Below, piece after piece: positions 20,347 to 31,291 of a stretch of DNA of 64,000 bases (the first letter of the stretch is position 1; each line of letters starts with the position of its first letter). This DNA comes from Alteromonas sp. 5E99-2. Lineage in GTDB: Bacteria > Pseudomonadota > Gammaproteobacteria > Enterobacterales > Alteromonadaceae. The position numbers and the translations under genes are program-made. Under the pieces are notes generated by a model, which was given only the letters and a program-made list of their open reading frames with translations, was not told the origin of the DNA and searched no databases. The stretch covers positions 234,627 to 298,626 of the forward strand of contig NZ_JAFNJE010000004.1 in NCBI RefSeq assembly GCF_017368475.1. Direction: 5' to 3'.

Positions 20347-22017
20347 ATGCGCACTAGCCAATATTTACTTGCAACACAAAAAGAAATCCCAGCAGAAGCT
20401 GAAGTTATTAGTCACAAATTAATGCTTCGCGCCGGCTTAGTAAGAAAACTAGCTTCAGGCTTGTATACTTGGCTACCAACAGGGTTAAGAGTATTAAACA
20501 ATGTTGCAAACATAGTGCGCGATGAGATGAACAAAGCAGGTGCTATTGAAATTTTAATGCCTGTAGTTCAACCTGCAGATCTATGGGAAGAGTCTGGGCG
20601 CTGGGAAGACTATGGGCCTGAATTACTCAGAGTAAAAGACCGCCATAAACGAGATTTCGTGCTTGGCCCTACCCATGAAGAAGTCATTACCGCCTTAGTT
20701 AGAAATGAAGTAAGCAGCTACAAGCAACTTCCTTTAAATCTATACCAAATTCAAACGAAATTCCGCGATGAAGTTCGCCCTCGCTTTGGCATTATGCGCG
20801 GCAGAGAGTTTACAATGAAAGACGCTTACAGCTTTCATTTAGACAATGCCTCTCTTGATGATACTTATAAAAAAATGTACACCGCCTACGAAAATATATT
20901 TACTCGGTTAGGTTTAGAGTTTAGAGCCGTAATAGCAGATTCAGGCTCTATTGGTGGTAGTACATCTCATGAATTCCATGTCCTTGCCGATTCTGGCGAA
21001 GACGCCATCGCATTTTCTGACTCAAGTAGTTACGCTGCTAATGTTGAAATGGCGAGCACATCTCGAGAAGCACTAACTGAAGATGCAAGTTCTACTCCTG
21101 TTCCTGTGCCTATAAATGAATTTGAAAATGCCTCAGATGAAAATAAGCTCACTGTTTACTTAGCGCGAGCGTCAGAAGAAGCTGAACAAGAATGGGTTAT
21201 TCTTGTTTTACGTGCATGCCATTCGTTAAATGATATCAAAGCAGAAAAATTAGATGGTGTAGCGTCGCCATTAAAATTAGCCTCTGATGAAAAAATAAAA
21301 GAATTAATACAATGTAATTCCAGTAACCTTGGCCCTTTAAACACGCCTTACCCTGTTTATTATGATCACGGTGTCGTGTCTGTTTCAAAGGTTTATTGTG
21401 GTGCTAACTCAGATGAGCAAGGGTTTAAAGATGTAACGATTGCGGCCAGCGAAAGTACTGTTGATATCAGAAATGCTGAAGAAGGCGATGTATCTCCTGA
21501 TGGAAATGGCAAACTAGTGATAAAACGAGGCATAGAAGTTGGGCATATATTCCAGCTTGGCGACAAATACTCTAGCGCTATGAATTGCGGCGTATTAAAC
21601 GAAACAGGAAAACACCAAACACTGACTATGGGCTGTTATGGAATAGGTGTTTCTCGTATTGTCGCTGCAGCAATCGAACAAAATCACGATAAGTACGGCA
21701 TTATTTGGCCAGAGGCTTTAGCACCGTTCAAAGTCACTATCATTCCAATGAATATGCATAAATCTGAGCGCATTAAAGAGGTTGCAGAAAATCTATATAG
21801 CACCTTAAAAGCACAAGGTATTGATGTTTTATTTGACGACAGAAAAGAAAGACCGGGCGTTATGTTTGCCGACATGGAGTTAATTGGAATACCTCATAGT
21901 ATTGTTGTCGGCGAACGTAACCTAGACAACAAACAAGTCGAATATAAACATCGAAAAACAGGTGAAAAACAATTACTCGACATTGATGAGGTAGTAAGAT
22001 TTATCTCATCGTTATAG
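20347..22017 (+). CDS. proS: Prolyl-tRNA synthetase
   Basis: Class II synthetase charging tRNA-Pro. The N-terminus [22 protein letters not shown] is diagnostic of the bacterial type. Class II motif 2 is in [21 protein letters not shown] and motif 3 in [16 protein letters not shown]. The INS editing domain is inserted between them (about residues 225-400). At 556 residues it is slightly shorter than the E. coli enzyme (572); the difference appears to lie in the INS region. It is probably co-transcribed with trmO. Confidence 0.97.
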   Translation: MRTSQYLLATQKEIPAEAEVISHKLMLRAGLVRKLASGLYTWLPTGLRVLNNVANIVRDEMNKAGAIEILMPVVQPADLWEESGRWEDYGPELLRVKDRHKRDFVLGPTHEEVITALVRNEVSSYKQLPLNLYQIQTKFRDEVRPRFGIMRGREFTMKDAYSFHLDNASLDDTYKKMYTAYENIFTRLGLEFRAVIADSGSIGGSTSHEFHVLADSGEDAIAFSDSSSYAANVEMASTSREALTEDASSTPVPVPINEFENASDENKLTVYLARASEEAEQEWVILVLRACHSLNDIKAEKLDGVASPLKLASDEKIKELIQCNSSNLGPLNTPYPVYYDHGVVSVSKVYCGANSDEQGFKDVTIAASESTVDIRNAEEGDVSPDGNGKLVIKRGIEVGHIFQLGDKYSSAMNCGVLNETGKHQTLTMGCYGIGVSRIVAAAIEQNHDKYGIIWPEALAPFKVTIIPMNMHKSERIKEVAENLYSTLKAQGIDVLFDDRKERPGVMFADMELIGIPHSIVVGERNLDNKQVEYKHRKTGEKQLLDIDEVVRFISSL

Positions 22018-22055
22018 TATAGGGTTGGAACAATTACCAACTTTAAAGGAATAAT

Positions 22056-22895
22056 GTGAAAGTAACCTTTTATGGCGTTAGAGGTTCAATTCCGGCGCCA
22101 GGTGCAGAGTTTGTGCGTTATGGAGGAAATACAGCGTGTGTACACGTTGAATTAAACGATGGCACAGACATAGTATTAGACTCTGGAACAGGCATCAGAA
22201 TGCTTGGTAAGGATCTGGCTGCTAAGACAACACCTGTGCACATATTGTTGAGCCACAACCATTGGGACCACATCCAAGGTTTTCCTTTCTTTGTACCTAT
22301 TTATCAGCCTGACAGGGAGGTTATTATTACTCCCGGTCAAACCTATTTTAACGAACAAAATGCAATTGTAGAGCAAATGCGGGGCTCTACGTTTCCCGTT
22401 CATCCTGATAATTTACCTAGCAAAATACGATTTAATAATCTAGATAAAGAACAAACCAAATGGGAAATTGGCTCTGCAACCATTAAGCGCTTATTGATTA
22501 ACCATCCCGGTGGTGGGAGTGCATACCTAATTACCGAAGGTGAATCCAAGTTGGCTTACATCACCGACAACGAACTTTACCCTCCTTATAAGAAAGAAAA
22601 TGATTTTATCGGCTTCGTTGATTTTGCTTGGAACGTCGATTTGCTCATCCACGACGCTCAATACTTGAACTCTGATATGCCAACAAAATCTGGATGGGGC
22701 CATTCAATTGCAGATGAAGGTGTTAAGTTAGCTGTTGCAAGCAACGCCAAACGCCTTGCTCTTTACAGTCACGATCCAGAGCGGACCGACGATGACATTG
22801 ATAATATAGTTAAAGATTCAAAAGAGTTTGTAAAAAGCATAGAATCGAATTTAGATGTACTTGCAGCACAAGAGAAGCTGACTATCCAGCTATAA
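22056..22895 (+). CDS. MBL-fold metallohydrolase
   Basis: A 279-residue protein of the metallo-beta-lactamase superfamily. It begins (M)KVTFYGVRGSIPAPG, and the metal motif HNHWDH gives ligands at residues 67, 69, 71 and 72. The RGSxPxPG N-terminus is shared with PqsE/phosphodiesterase-like members, but the substrate cannot be told. The start is GTG at 22056 with AAGGA five bases upstream. An ATG two bases earlier is out of frame and followed at once by TGA. Confidence 0.88.
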   Translation: MKVTFYGVRGSIPAPGAEFVRYGGNTACVHVELNDGTDIVLDSGTGIRMLGKDLAAKTTPVHILLSHNHWDHIQGFPFFVPIYQPDREVIITPGQTYFNEQNAIVEQMRGSTFPVHPDNLPSKIRFNNLDKEQTKWEIGSATIKRLLINHPGGGSAYLITEGESKLAYITDNELYPPYKKENDFIGFVDFAWNVDLLIHDAQYLNSDMPTKSGWGHSIADEGVKLAVASNAKRLALYSHDPERTDDDIDNIVKDSKEFVKSIESNLDVLAAQEKLTIQL

Positions 22896-22904
22896 AACCT
22901 TATG

Positions 22905-23804
22905 TTAAACATAAACACCTGCTGCGCGATATAACTGCAGATGGACATCAACTAATGCATTGATGTCTCTTTGGTAACCTCCACCAATAACGCAGGCCAC
23001 CGGTAATTTATGCCTCTTGCATAAATCAATCACCATACTATCTCGCGTCAATACCCCTTGGGTTGTTACGTTTAACAAACCTAAATCATCATTTTCATGA
23101 ATATCCACCCCTGCATCATAAATAACTGCATCAGGCTGGTAACATCGAAATGCTAAAGAAAGCGCCTCGTCAAGAATTGAAAGGTATTGCTCGTCAGACA
23201 AGTTTTTATCTAGCGGAAAGTCCATGTCTGACACTTGTTTACGAAACGGAAAGTTTTTTTCACAATGCAAAGAAAGGGTAATAATATCATTTCTTTCACT
23301 TGTAAGTTTAGCGGTTCCATCGCCTTGATGAACATCTAAATCAATAATTAAGACTTGCCCTACAGCTGGGTTCAACAGCATTTCATTCGCGGCAAGGTAC
23401 AAGTCATTAAACAAGCAAAAACCAGAACCGTAATCTGTAAATGCATGATGATACCCTCCGGTTAAATTCAGTGCGACACCATGCTGTAAAGCCAGCTGAG
23501 CAGTGCGAATTGTTCCTCCTACCGCAGTTAAAGAACGTTGAATGAGTTGTTCTGACCATGGAAAGCCAATTCTTCTCATGGCTTTTGAATTTAATGCGCC
23601 GCTGGTGAGTTCATCGACGTAACTTCGATCAAAAAATCGATGCATATGCTGTATAGGCACTGCAGCAGGCGTAACAAATCGGCTCTGTTCTACGCCTTTT
23701 GCTATCAACCCATCATAAATCCCTTGATACTTCTCAATAGGAAAACGGTGCCTATCTGGCAGTGATAACTGGCTATAAATGGGATGAAAAACAAGATTCT
23801 TCAT
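22905..23804 (-). CDS. Histone deacetylase family (class II-like) hydrolase
   Basis: A 299-residue zinc amidohydrolase of the HDAC/AcuC/acetylpolyamine superfamily. Visible catalytic elements are the tandem histidines in GGYHHAF, the zinc ligands in DLDVHQGDGTA, a later metal-site Asp in YDAGVDIHENDDLG, and GGGYQRD near the C-terminus. Bacterial members deacetylate small molecules or proteins; the substrate here is not evident. It converges on the MBL-fold gene with a nine-base gap. Confidence 0.92.
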   Translation of the reverse strand: MKNLVFHPIYSQLSLPDRHRFPIEKYQGIYDGLIAKGVEQSRFVTPAAVPIQHMHRFFDRSYVDELTSGALNSKAMRRIGFPWSEQLIQRSLTAVGGTIRTAQLALQHGVALNLTGGYHHAFTDYGSGFCLFNDLYLAANEMLLNPAVGQVLIIDLDVHQGDGTAKLTSERNDIITLSLHCEKNFPFRKQVSDMDFPLDKNLSDEQYLSILDEALSLAFRCYQPDAVIYDAGVDIHENDDLGLLNVTTQGVLTRDSMVIDLCKRHKLPVACVIGGGYQRDINALVDVHLQLYRAAGVYV

Positions 23805-23876
23805 AAATATACATAAAACCTAACTAACCTGAATCCTGTTTAAGGAATGATGCAAGTGTTCATCTCCTAGACAAAC

Positions 23877-25304
23877 TTAAGAAAGAAATAGATTCTCTTT
23901 TTCCATGTATGATGGAATAGGTTTATTAAACTTACTAAGCAACGAAGGAGCAAAATCTAATACACTCACAGGTTCCCAAACCTTTGCTTCTTGCTCGCTC
24001 ATTATATGATTCGACGCTATTTGGCACGGAGTGTAATGTAATAAAACCCCTTCAGGAATATGGTAAGCATAGCTACCAGAGGCATCCTGTAAGTGCACAT
24101 TATCAATGCCTATCAGCTTTGGCTCAATGTTTAAATCATTGTCGTAAACAGCTAATGAATCTTGATTGTGAATATTTACATCTAACCTCAAATCACCGGT
24201 ACTCGTTTCAAAAACAGTAATATGTTGGCCATTTATTGTTATATTTTTCAGCTTGTTCAACTGCTGTTTTACAGTTCCGCTCTTTGGTGACACCGTGACT
24301 CTGGGGGCCATAGACAAACGGGGTTCCCAGTCAGCTCGATTTACCCCTAGATAATTCATTAAGCGAGTTAAGTTGGTAATTAATACTTGTGTTTCTACAG
24401 GCTCGACGTTGGTCACTGCGCCTTGCCCCATACTGGATGAGACAATAAGTTCGCTGCCGGTTTTATCGCAATAATCGAGTAACTTTTGCAGCTGATAATT
24501 TGCCACTTTCACGGCGTGAGGAATTTCACCTGACCACTGGAGTCGCCAAGATTCATCAAACTTTCCAGCCTCGTAATCCTCAGGGAAAATTGTTGGCCAA
24601 TACCTGTGCATACTCGATGCAAGGTGATTAGTGAAGAAAAAGCTCACGTCGGGTCTTGTTGTCGCGAGCTGTCGAAAATACAAATCAAACGCAATTTCAG
24701 CTTGAGACGTTCTCCGTCTTACAACGCGATCACTATTAAAGCGCTCGCTGACAATCTGATTGGATAACTTCAAAAAGGTGTTTGACGTCAAACCCAAGCT
24801 TATGGACTTTTGAATAAATCGAGCGGCATCTTTTACTGCAATCCCCGAACTCACATTTCTCCCGTTGGCTTGAACCATAGACAAATTAAAGCGTTGAAAT
24901 GCGCTCAACGCTTCAGGAAAGCACTCATCGCCAGCAGCAAAGGTATCAGGGACATAAAATGCGAAGTTGTCTAAATTATCAGGCAAGGGGTAGCTTTGTA
25001 ATGAACCAAACACCCCTACTTTTACACCTTGTTGAGCTAGTAGAGTATATATGTTTGGAAACTCCCCATTCACCCTTGATAAGTCTTGTCCCAAATCACT
25101 GATTTCGTGTTCAATATTTGAAACACCACGATGCATAGTAGGCCAGGTAACCCAGGGACTTAGGCTTCCTACATCGGCAGTATGGGTTTGAAATAACGCG
25201 CTTTGCTGTCGAAGTTTTGCAAACGCAGAATTGGGGTGAGAGAGGGCATAAAAATCAAACACTTTTTGAGGTATTTCATTTAACTCATAAACAATCACGC
25301 CCAT
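23877..25304 (-). CDS. Alkaline-phosphatase-superfamily protein (phosphodiesterase-like)
   Basis: A 475-residue protein beginning MGVIVYELNEIPQKVFDFY with no signal peptide. The fold is suggested by the N-terminal strand, a metal and nucleophile region DVGSLSPWVTWPTMHRG (residues about 42-60), the helix KVGVFGSLQSYPLP, and FTNHLASSMHRYWP about 230 residues in. The last resembles the type I phosphodiesterase / nucleotide pyrophosphatase group. The usual DHG metal motif reads SSSMGQGAV here, so metal binding may be altered and activity is uncertain. Same strand as the HDAC gene, 72 bases upstream of it. Confidence 0.65.
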   Translation of the reverse strand: MGVIVYELNEIPQKVFDFYALSHPNSAFAKLRQQSALFQTHTADVGSLSPWVTWPTMHRGVSNIEHEISDLGQDLSRVNGEFPNIYTLLAQQGVKVGVFGSLQSYPLPDNLDNFAFYVPDTFAAGDECFPEALSAFQRFNLSMVQANGRNVSSGIAVKDAARFIQKSISLGLTSNTFLKLSNQIVSERFNSDRVVRRRTSQAEIAFDLYFRQLATTRPDVSFFFTNHLASSMHRYWPTIFPEDYEAGKFDESWRLQWSGEIPHAVKVANYQLQKLLDYCDKTGSELIVSSSMGQGAVTNVEPVETQVLITNLTRLMNYLGVNRADWEPRLSMAPRVTVSPKSGTVKQQLNKLKNITINGQHITVFETSTGDLRLDVNIHNQDSLAVYDNDLNIEPKLIGIDNVHLQDASGSYAYHIPEGVLLHYTPCQIASNHIMSEQEAKVWEPVSVLDFAPSLLSKFNKPIPSYMEKENLFLS

Positions 25305-25508
25305 TTACTTTTTCGTCCATCTGTTTTAATTGACTCGTTTAACAGCACTATGATTCAAGTCAGTGAGCTTTAAGAGCTGCAACATTCCTTGTCACAGTTT
25401 ATCGTTATTGCTACGTTTTATCTATTTCTACTCAATAGTAACTGATGGCTTAACTTTAGCAGGTATAACCACCTGTTTTTTCATGTGAAAAAATTTTAGC
25501 TTATGATT

Positions 25509-26588
25509 TTAACGACCATTAATTAATGTACTTTCACTTTTAAAACGGACAATTTTAAATTCGCCCTTTGTTTCATTTTTGCCACTATTAAGCACCGGAC
25601 TTCTAAACAACTCGTTTACTGTTGCATAAATATAGCCATCAACACCTATAGAAAACCCGTCTGGCCAAGGTAGTGTTGTTTTCGACTGGTACAAAACGTC
25701 GTATTCGCCATTTGGACGAATGACTCCAATAGCATTATCAGTTATCCCTGTCACATAGACATTACCTTGGGCATCAATCGTTGAACCATCGGATATTGGT
25801 TTATCTCCATAACGCTCAACTTTAGCTTCTAATTCGCTGTCAGTTAACTGAGCATTTAGCAAATACTGAGTTTTAATTCGGTACATAGACTTACCTGACA
25901 TAGGCGCAAAATAAAGCCAAGTATTAGTGGGGTCTATAGTGATGGGGTTAACACCAATACGAGCAGGCTGACCACCGAGCTCTACAACTCTATTGTCGAT
26001 AACCATGTCTATATCTTCAGGAACAGTGAAACGAGAACCTTCTAGCACTCTGCGACTCAAGCCTGTTTTCATATCAACAACAATTAACGCTGAGTTTTCA
26101 CCATTCCCCGTATCAGTGATGTAAATTGCGCCATTACTGTGATCTACGGCTAAATCATTTAAAAACGATGTTTCCCGCGTAACTGGAGTCGATAAATAAA
26201 ATACTTTATGCAGCGATTCAGTATTTGTGTCCCAGCCTATAACTCGGCCGCTATGTTCGTTATCTTGCCCATCGAGTATCCACAAAATACCTTGTCTGTC
26301 GGCGCGTATACCAAACACACCTTTAAGACCTACACCGTTTTTCTTTGTTGCTCTCGCCCACTCTTCAGTTGGATATGCTTTTGTAGTGCCATCTTTTAAT
26401 ATTTCCACAAGACGTAACTCTTGGCCATAAAATTCATGCACACTCATAAACATACGGCCACTTGGTGCAATAGCCAAATTCCCCGGAGGAAGTGACTCAT
26501 CAAAGGTGGCTACTATCTCTAGCTTATCAGCATAAACCGTTCCAGCCATCGTAAACGACAAGATTAAAAATTGAAAAAATGCCTTCAT
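25509..26588 (-). CDS. Secreted Yellow/MRJP (SMP-30-like) beta-propeller protein
   Basis: A 359-residue exported protein with signal peptide MKAFFQFLILSFTMAGTVYA. The mature part shows repeated propeller-blade patterns: LWILDGQ, FLNDLAVDHSNGAIYITDTG, WLYFAPMSGKSMYRI, and PWPDGFSIGVDGYIYATVN. These are characteristic of major-royal-jelly / Yellow family proteins, related to SMP-30 gluconolactonases. In bacteria the substrate is generally unknown. It appears to be a single-gene unit between guaA and the phosphatase-like gene, with about 200 bases of apparently non-coding sequence downstream. Confidence 0.82.
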   Translation of the reverse strand: MKAFFQFLILSFTMAGTVYADKLEIVATFDESLPPGNLAIAPSGRMFMSVHEFYGQELRLVEILKDGTTKAYPTEEWARATKKNGVGLKGVFGIRADRQGILWILDGQDNEHSGRVIGWDTNTESLHKVFYLSTPVTRETSFLNDLAVDHSNGAIYITDTGNGENSALIVVDMKTGLSRRVLEGSRFTVPEDIDMVIDNRVVELGGQPARIGVNPITIDPTNTWLYFAPMSGKSMYRIKTQYLLNAQLTDSELEAKVERYGDKPISDGSTIDAQGNVYVTGITDNAIGVIRPNGEYDVLYQSKTTLPWPDGFSIGVDGYIYATVNELFRSPVLNSGKNETKGEFKIVRFKSESTLINGR

Positions 26589-26705
26589 TACTCACTCCTA
26601 AAGCCTACGGTATGTACTGACTATTTCAGTCAAGCCTATTTCACCCTGATCACTAGTCAGTCAAAACCGCGTCAAATCACTATGTACTAAACCAGCTACT
26701 TTTAT

Positions 26706-28283
26706 TTATTCCCACTCAATAGTGGCAGGTGGTTTACCTGAAATATCGTAAACCACGCGAGAGATGCCATCTATCTCGTTGATAATACGATTAGACACTT
26801 TACCCAAGAAGTCATAAGGTAAATGCGCCCAATGGGCTGTCATAAAGTCGATGGTTTCTACGGCTCTTAGCGATACCACCCAATCATATTTACGAGCATC
26901 GCCCATAACACCCACTGAACGCACAGGTAAGAACACAGTAAATGCTTGGCTTACTTTGTGGTAAAGCTCAGATGCGTGAAGCTCTTCAATAAAAATAGCG
27001 TCGGCGCGGCGAAGTAAATCACAATACTCTTTTTTAATTTCACCTAACACTCTCACACCTAAACCGGGTCCAGGGAAAGGATGGCGATACAGCATGTCGT
27101 AAGGTAAGCCTAATTCCAGGCCAATTTTACGTACTTCGTCTTTAAACAACTCACGAAGAGGCTCAACCAAGCCCATTTTCATATCTTTGGGTAATCCACC
27201 TACATTGTGATGAGATTTAATCACATGAGCTTTACCTGTTTCCGAGCCTGCTGACTCAATTACGTCAGGGTAAATAGTGCCTTGCGCTAGCCATTTAGCG
27301 TTATCTAACTTGTTCGATTCTTCATCAAACACCTTAACGAATTCACCGCCAATGATTTTACGTTTTTTCTCAGGGTCATCTTCACCTTGTAAGGCGTCGA
27401 GAAAACGTTGTTCGGCATCCACTTTGATAATATTCAAACCAAAACGGTCACCAAACATGTCCATAACTTGCTGGCCTTCATTTAAGCGAAGCAAGCCGTT
27501 ATCAACAAATACACAGATCAGTTTATCGCCAATAGCTTGATGAATAAGCATGGCAACAACAGATGAATCTACACCACCTGACAAGCCCAAAATCACTTCA
27601 TCGTCTTGCACTTTTTCTTTAATTCTAGCCACGGCGTCTTGAATAATGGCATTGGGCGTCCACAATTTCTCACAACCACAAATATCTAACACAAACTTAG
27701 ACAAGACTTTCTCGCCTTGCTTAGTGTGAGTAACTTCGGGGTGAAATTGTACACCGTAAAAACGACGAGACTCATCAGCCATTGCCGCATAAGGGCACGA
27801 AGGGGTTTTAGCAACGGTTTCAAAACCCTTGGGCAATGAAGCAACTTTGTCGCCGTGACTCATCCATACGTCTAATTGCGGTTGCCCTGCTTCGCTAAGT
27901 TGATCTTTAATATCGTCCAACAAGGTTGAAGTATGGCAAACATCAATTTGAGCGTAGCCAAATTCACGCTTATCAGAGCCTTGAACTGAACCACCTAATT
28001 GCTCTGCCATGGTTTGCATTCCGTAACAAATACCCAACACAGGAACCCCTGCATTAAATACATAGTCAGGTGCACGAGGTGACTTTGCTTCTGTTACTGA
28101 CTCAGGCCCGCCAGATAAAATAATGCCATTAGGAGCAAACCCTTTGATTTGCTCTTCAGAAACATCCCACGCCCATAATTCACAATACACACCGATTTCT
28201 CTCACTCTACGAGCAATAAGTTGAGTGTATTGAGAACCAAAATCTAAAATAAGAATACGTTGCGAATGGATATTCGAACTCAT
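26706..28283 (-). CDS. guaA: GMP synthase (glutamine-hydrolysing)
   Basis: Amidates XMP to GMP, the last step of guanine nucleotide synthesis. ATG at 28283 gives 525 residues, equal to E. coli, with AAGGA five bases upstream. The frame runs 21 codons further but those residues are unlike GuaA. The glutaminase Cys86 is in LGICYGMQ, its His in FHPEVTHT, and the ATP-pyrophosphatase loop is LSGGVDSS. It follows guaB by 76 bases in a guaBA operon. Confidence 0.98.
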   Translation of the reverse strand: MSSNIHSQRILILDFGSQYTQLIARRVREIGVYCELWAWDVSEEQIKGFAPNGIILSGGPESVTEAKSPRAPDYVFNAGVPVLGICYGMQTMAEQLGGSVQGSDKREFGYAQIDVCHTSTLLDDIKDQLSEAGQPQLDVWMSHGDKVASLPKGFETVAKTPSCPYAAMADESRRFYGVQFHPEVTHTKQGEKVLSKFVLDICGCEKLWTPNAIIQDAVARIKEKVQDDEVILGLSGGVDSSVVAMLIHQAIGDKLICVFVDNGLLRLNEGQQVMDMFGDRFGLNIIKVDAEQRFLDALQGEDDPEKKRKIIGGEFVKVFDEESNKLDNAKWLAQGTIYPDVIESAGSETGKAHVIKSHHNVGGLPKDMKMGLVEPLRELFKDEVRKIGLELGLPYDMLYRHPFPGPGLGVRVLGEIKKEYCDLLRRADAIFIEELHASELYHKVSQAFTVFLPVRSVGVMGDARKYDWVVSLRAVETIDFMTAHWAHLPYDFLGKVSNRIINEIDGISRVVYDISGKPPATIEWE

Positions 28284-28359
28284 GATGTTCCTTAATAATT
28301 TTAAGACGAAAATACGGAGGCATTTTACATGCCTCACCAAATTCAAAATACTAGTGTGA

Positions 28360-29829
28360 CTAGCTCATACGGTAGTTAGGTGCTTCTTTTGTAATGCTCA
28401 CATCGTGTACATGAGATTCACCCATGCCTGCAGATGTTACTTTTACAAATTTCGCTTTAGTGCCTAAGTCTGAAATGGTTGGACAACCAGTCAATCCCAT
28501 CGCTGAACGTAAACCGCCCATTTGTTGATGGATGATGTTCGCAATTGGCCCCTTGTAAGCAACACGACCTTCGATACCTTCAGGGACCAGTTTTTCAGCA
28601 CTGTTCGGATCTTGGAAGTAACGGTCTGAACTCCCGTGGCTTTGGTTCATTGCACCTAATGAGCCCATACCTCGATACGATTTGTAATAACGACCTTGAT
28701 AGAGTTCTACTTCCCCAGGCGCTTCTTCTGTACCCGCTAGCATACTGCCAACCATGACACAGCTTGCTCCAGCAACCAGAGCTTTAGCAATATCGCCAGA
28801 GAAACGTATCCCGCCATCAGCGATAACAGGAATACCTGTACCTTCCAAGGCATCAACAGCATCAGCTATGGCCGTAATTTGCGGCACACCACAACCGGTA
28901 ACAATACGAGTAGTACAAATTGAACCTGGTCCAATGCCCACTTTTACCGCGTCAACACCGGCATCTGCCAATGCTTTTGCACCAGCGCCTGTGGCAACGT
29001 TACCTGCAATAATCTGAATATCAGGGAAAGCATTGCGAATACGTTTTACACTTGCAATCACGCCTTCTGAATGACCGTGACTGGTGTCGATAAGTAAGAC
29101 GTCTACGCCCGCTTCAACCAATAATTTAATTCTTTCGTCTGTACCTGCGCCAACACCAACTGCCGCGCCTACACGCAAACGACCTAATTCATCTTTACAG
29201 GCATTGGGTTTGCTTTCTGCTTTTTGGAAATCTTTTACCGTAATCAAGCCTGATAATTTAAAGGTATCGTCAACCACCAAAATTTTCTCAATTCTATGCT
29301 CGTGCATTAAATCAAGTACCAAGGCAGAATCCGCGCCTTCTTTTACCGTAACTAAACGGTCTTTAGGGGTCATAACTGTGCTGATTGGCAACTCTAAACG
29401 GTTTTCAAAGCGCAAATCACGGCCCGTAACGATACCTATGAGGTTATTACTTTTATCCGTAACAGGAAAGCCTGAGTAACCTAAACGTTTGCTAAGGGCT
29501 AACACATCACCAATTGAAGCACTGTCTTCAACGGTTACAGGGTCTGATACAACACCACTTTCGTATTTTTTTACTTTTAACACATGGCTGGCTTGATCTT
29601 CAGCTGGCATGTTTTTATGAATAAAACCAATACCGCCTTCTTGAGCAAGAGCAATCGCCAAAGGCGCTTCACTTACTGTATCCATCGCAGCGGACACCAT
29701 AGGAATATTTAAGCACACCTTACGAGTAAGCTGGGTGTTGAGCTTTGCTGTGTGAGGTAAAACAGTAGAGTGGTCTGGAACGAGCAACACGTCATCAAAC
29801 GTGAGAGCTTCTTGGATTATTCTGAGCAT
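28360..29829 (-). CDS. guaB: IMP dehydrogenase
   Basis: NAD-dependent oxidation of IMP to XMP, rate-limiting for GMP synthesis. The 489-residue barrel carries an inserted CBS-domain pair at about residues 90-205. The catalytic cysteine is in [15 protein letters not shown] near residue 305. The C-terminal flap has GYKGPI-like [13 protein letters not shown]. First gene of guaBA, divergent from xseA. Confidence 0.98.
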   Translation of the reverse strand: MLRIIQEALTFDDVLLVPDHSTVLPHTAKLNTQLTRKVCLNIPMVSAAMDTVSEAPLAIALAQEGGIGFIHKNMPAEDQASHVLKVKKYESGVVSDPVTVEDSASIGDVLALSKRLGYSGFPVTDKSNNLIGIVTGRDLRFENRLELPISTVMTPKDRLVTVKEGADSALVLDLMHEHRIEKILVVDDTFKLSGLITVKDFQKAESKPNACKDELGRLRVGAAVGVGAGTDERIKLLVEAGVDVLLIDTSHGHSEGVIASVKRIRNAFPDIQIIAGNVATGAGAKALADAGVDAVKVGIGPGSICTTRIVTGCGVPQITAIADAVDALEGTGIPVIADGGIRFSGDIAKALVAGASCVMVGSMLAGTEEAPGEVELYQGRYYKSYRGMGSLGAMNQSHGSSDRYFQDPNSAEKLVPEGIEGRVAYKGPIANIIHQQMGGLRSAMGLTGCPTISDLGTKAKFVKVTSAGMGESHVHDVSITKEAPNYRMS

Positions 29830-29868
29830 GCAATTACACCTAGCGAGTTAAGACTTAATTGCGGCGCA

Positions 29869-29897
29869 ATTGTAGTGTTTTTTAACTTTAAGGTAAA
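29869..29897 (-). promoter_or_regulatory. Promoter of guaBA
   Basis: Minus strand TTTACC (29897-29892), a 17-base spacer, TACAAT (29874-29869), about 40 bases before the guaB start. A GC-containing stretch TTGCGCCGC follows the -10. Position and spacing fit well. Confidence 0.7.
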
Positions 29898-29929
29898 CTG
29901 TAATCTTTAGATCTCATTGTGAAAATTTT

Positions 29930-31291
29930 ATGTCTATGTCTTCAGTGCCTCAATCTCGGCATATTTTAACGCCAACCAAGCTAAATAGGTTGGCGAAAAC
30001 CTTGTTACAAACCGAAATTGGCTTGATTTGGCTACAAGGTGAAATATCGAATTTTGTCGCAGCAAGTTCTGGTCATTGGTATTTCACGTTAAAAGACAAT
30101 CGCGCACAAATTCGCGGAGCCATGTTCAAACAAGCAAATCATCGTGTTGCCGCCCGCCCCAAAGAAGGCGACAAGGTGTTAATTCGCGCAAGTGTCGGTT
30201 TGTATGAACCACGAGGCGATTACCAGCTCATTGTTGAACATTTGGAGCTGGATGGCGAAGGCGCGTTAAAACGAGAGCTAGAAATATTAAAACAACAACT
30301 TAATCGCGAAGGACTATTCGATACGGCCAAAAAGCGCCCGCTTCCTACCGCCACATCAAAATTAGGTGTCATCACCTCTGCCAGTGGCGCCGCACTGCAA
30401 GATGTATTAGCAGTCTTAAAACGAAGAGCGCCAGATATAGAAGTGATTGTCTACCCAACCCTAGTACAAGGCGAACAAGCCCCCGAAGCCATACGACAAG
30501 CACTTCAAATAGCCAATGAACGCGCTGAAGTGGATGTATTGTTAATTACTCGAGGAGGCGGTTCACTGGAAGATCTATGGGCCTTTAACAACGCCGAGCT
30601 TGCAAGAGATATTGCACAATCAACACTCATCACAGTAAGCGCAGTAGGGCACGAGGTCGATGTCACTATTAGCGACTTAGTTGCCGATTTAAGAGCACCT
30701 ACCCCCTCGGCGGCGGCTGAACTGATTAGCCCTAACGCCCGTGAACGAGCACAGCGTATCGTGCAACTTTCTGCTCGTCTTAATCATGCCATTGGCCATG
30801 TGCTTGCAAAAAAACAAGCACAAAGTGAAGGGCTTAATAAATCCCTAAATATCATGCACCCTTCTCGCCAGCTTTTACAACATGCTCAACACTTAGATAA
30901 GGTAACGGCCCAGTTAAACCAAAACATTCAAGGCTACTTTAGTAAAAAGCACAATCAATACGAAAAACTAAGCCATAGATTAATGCAGGTAAGCCCTGAG
31001 GCCAAAATACAATTAAATAGCATAAAGCAAGATAACCTAAATCGCCGGCTCACAACTGCATGGGAAGCTTTATACAAACATAAATTCGAACAACTACAGC
31101 GCCAAGCAGGGTATTTAAACGCACTTAGCCCTCTAGCAACTTTGTCTCGAGGTTACTCTATTACGCTGCAAGTAGATCGTGCGGTTACAAAAGCTAAAGA
31201 CCTTGATTTGTCTAAACCCATAGTCACAAAATTTCAAGACGGCGAGGTTGTCAGTATGCCCTTAGCAAACCAACAAGAGCTAGATACATGA
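29930..31291 (+). CDS. xseA: Exodeoxyribonuclease VII large subunit
   Basis: Catalytic subunit of the single-strand-specific exonuclease VII. The N-terminal OB-fold contains LIWLQGEISNFVAASSGHWYF with the following LKDNRAQIRGAMF. The catalytic region includes GVITSASGAALQDVL and LLITRGGGSLEDLWAFN, with GHEVDVTISD later. The coiled-coil C-terminal half ends LSPLATLSRGYSI, giving 453 residues, normal for the family. Its stop overlaps the next gene by four bases (ATGA). Confidence 0.97.
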   Translation: MSMSSVPQSRHILTPTKLNRLAKTLLQTEIGLIWLQGEISNFVAASSGHWYFTLKDNRAQIRGAMFKQANHRVAARPKEGDKVLIRASVGLYEPRGDYQLIVEHLELDGEGALKRELEILKQQLNREGLFDTAKKRPLPTATSKLGVITSASGAALQDVLAVLKRRAPDIEVIVYPTLVQGEQAPEAIRQALQIANERAEVDVLLITRGGGSLEDLWAFNNAELARDIAQSTLITVSAVGHEVDVTISDLVADLRAPTPSAAAELISPNARERAQRIVQLSARLNHAIGHVLAKKQAQSEGLNKSLNIMHPSRQLLQHAQHLDKVTAQLNQNIQGYFSKKHNQYEKLSHRLMQVSPEAKIQLNSIKQDNLNRRLTTAWEALYKHKFEQLQRQAGYLNALSPLATLSRGYSITLQVDRAVTKAKDLDLSKPIVTKFQDGEVVSMPLANQQELDT

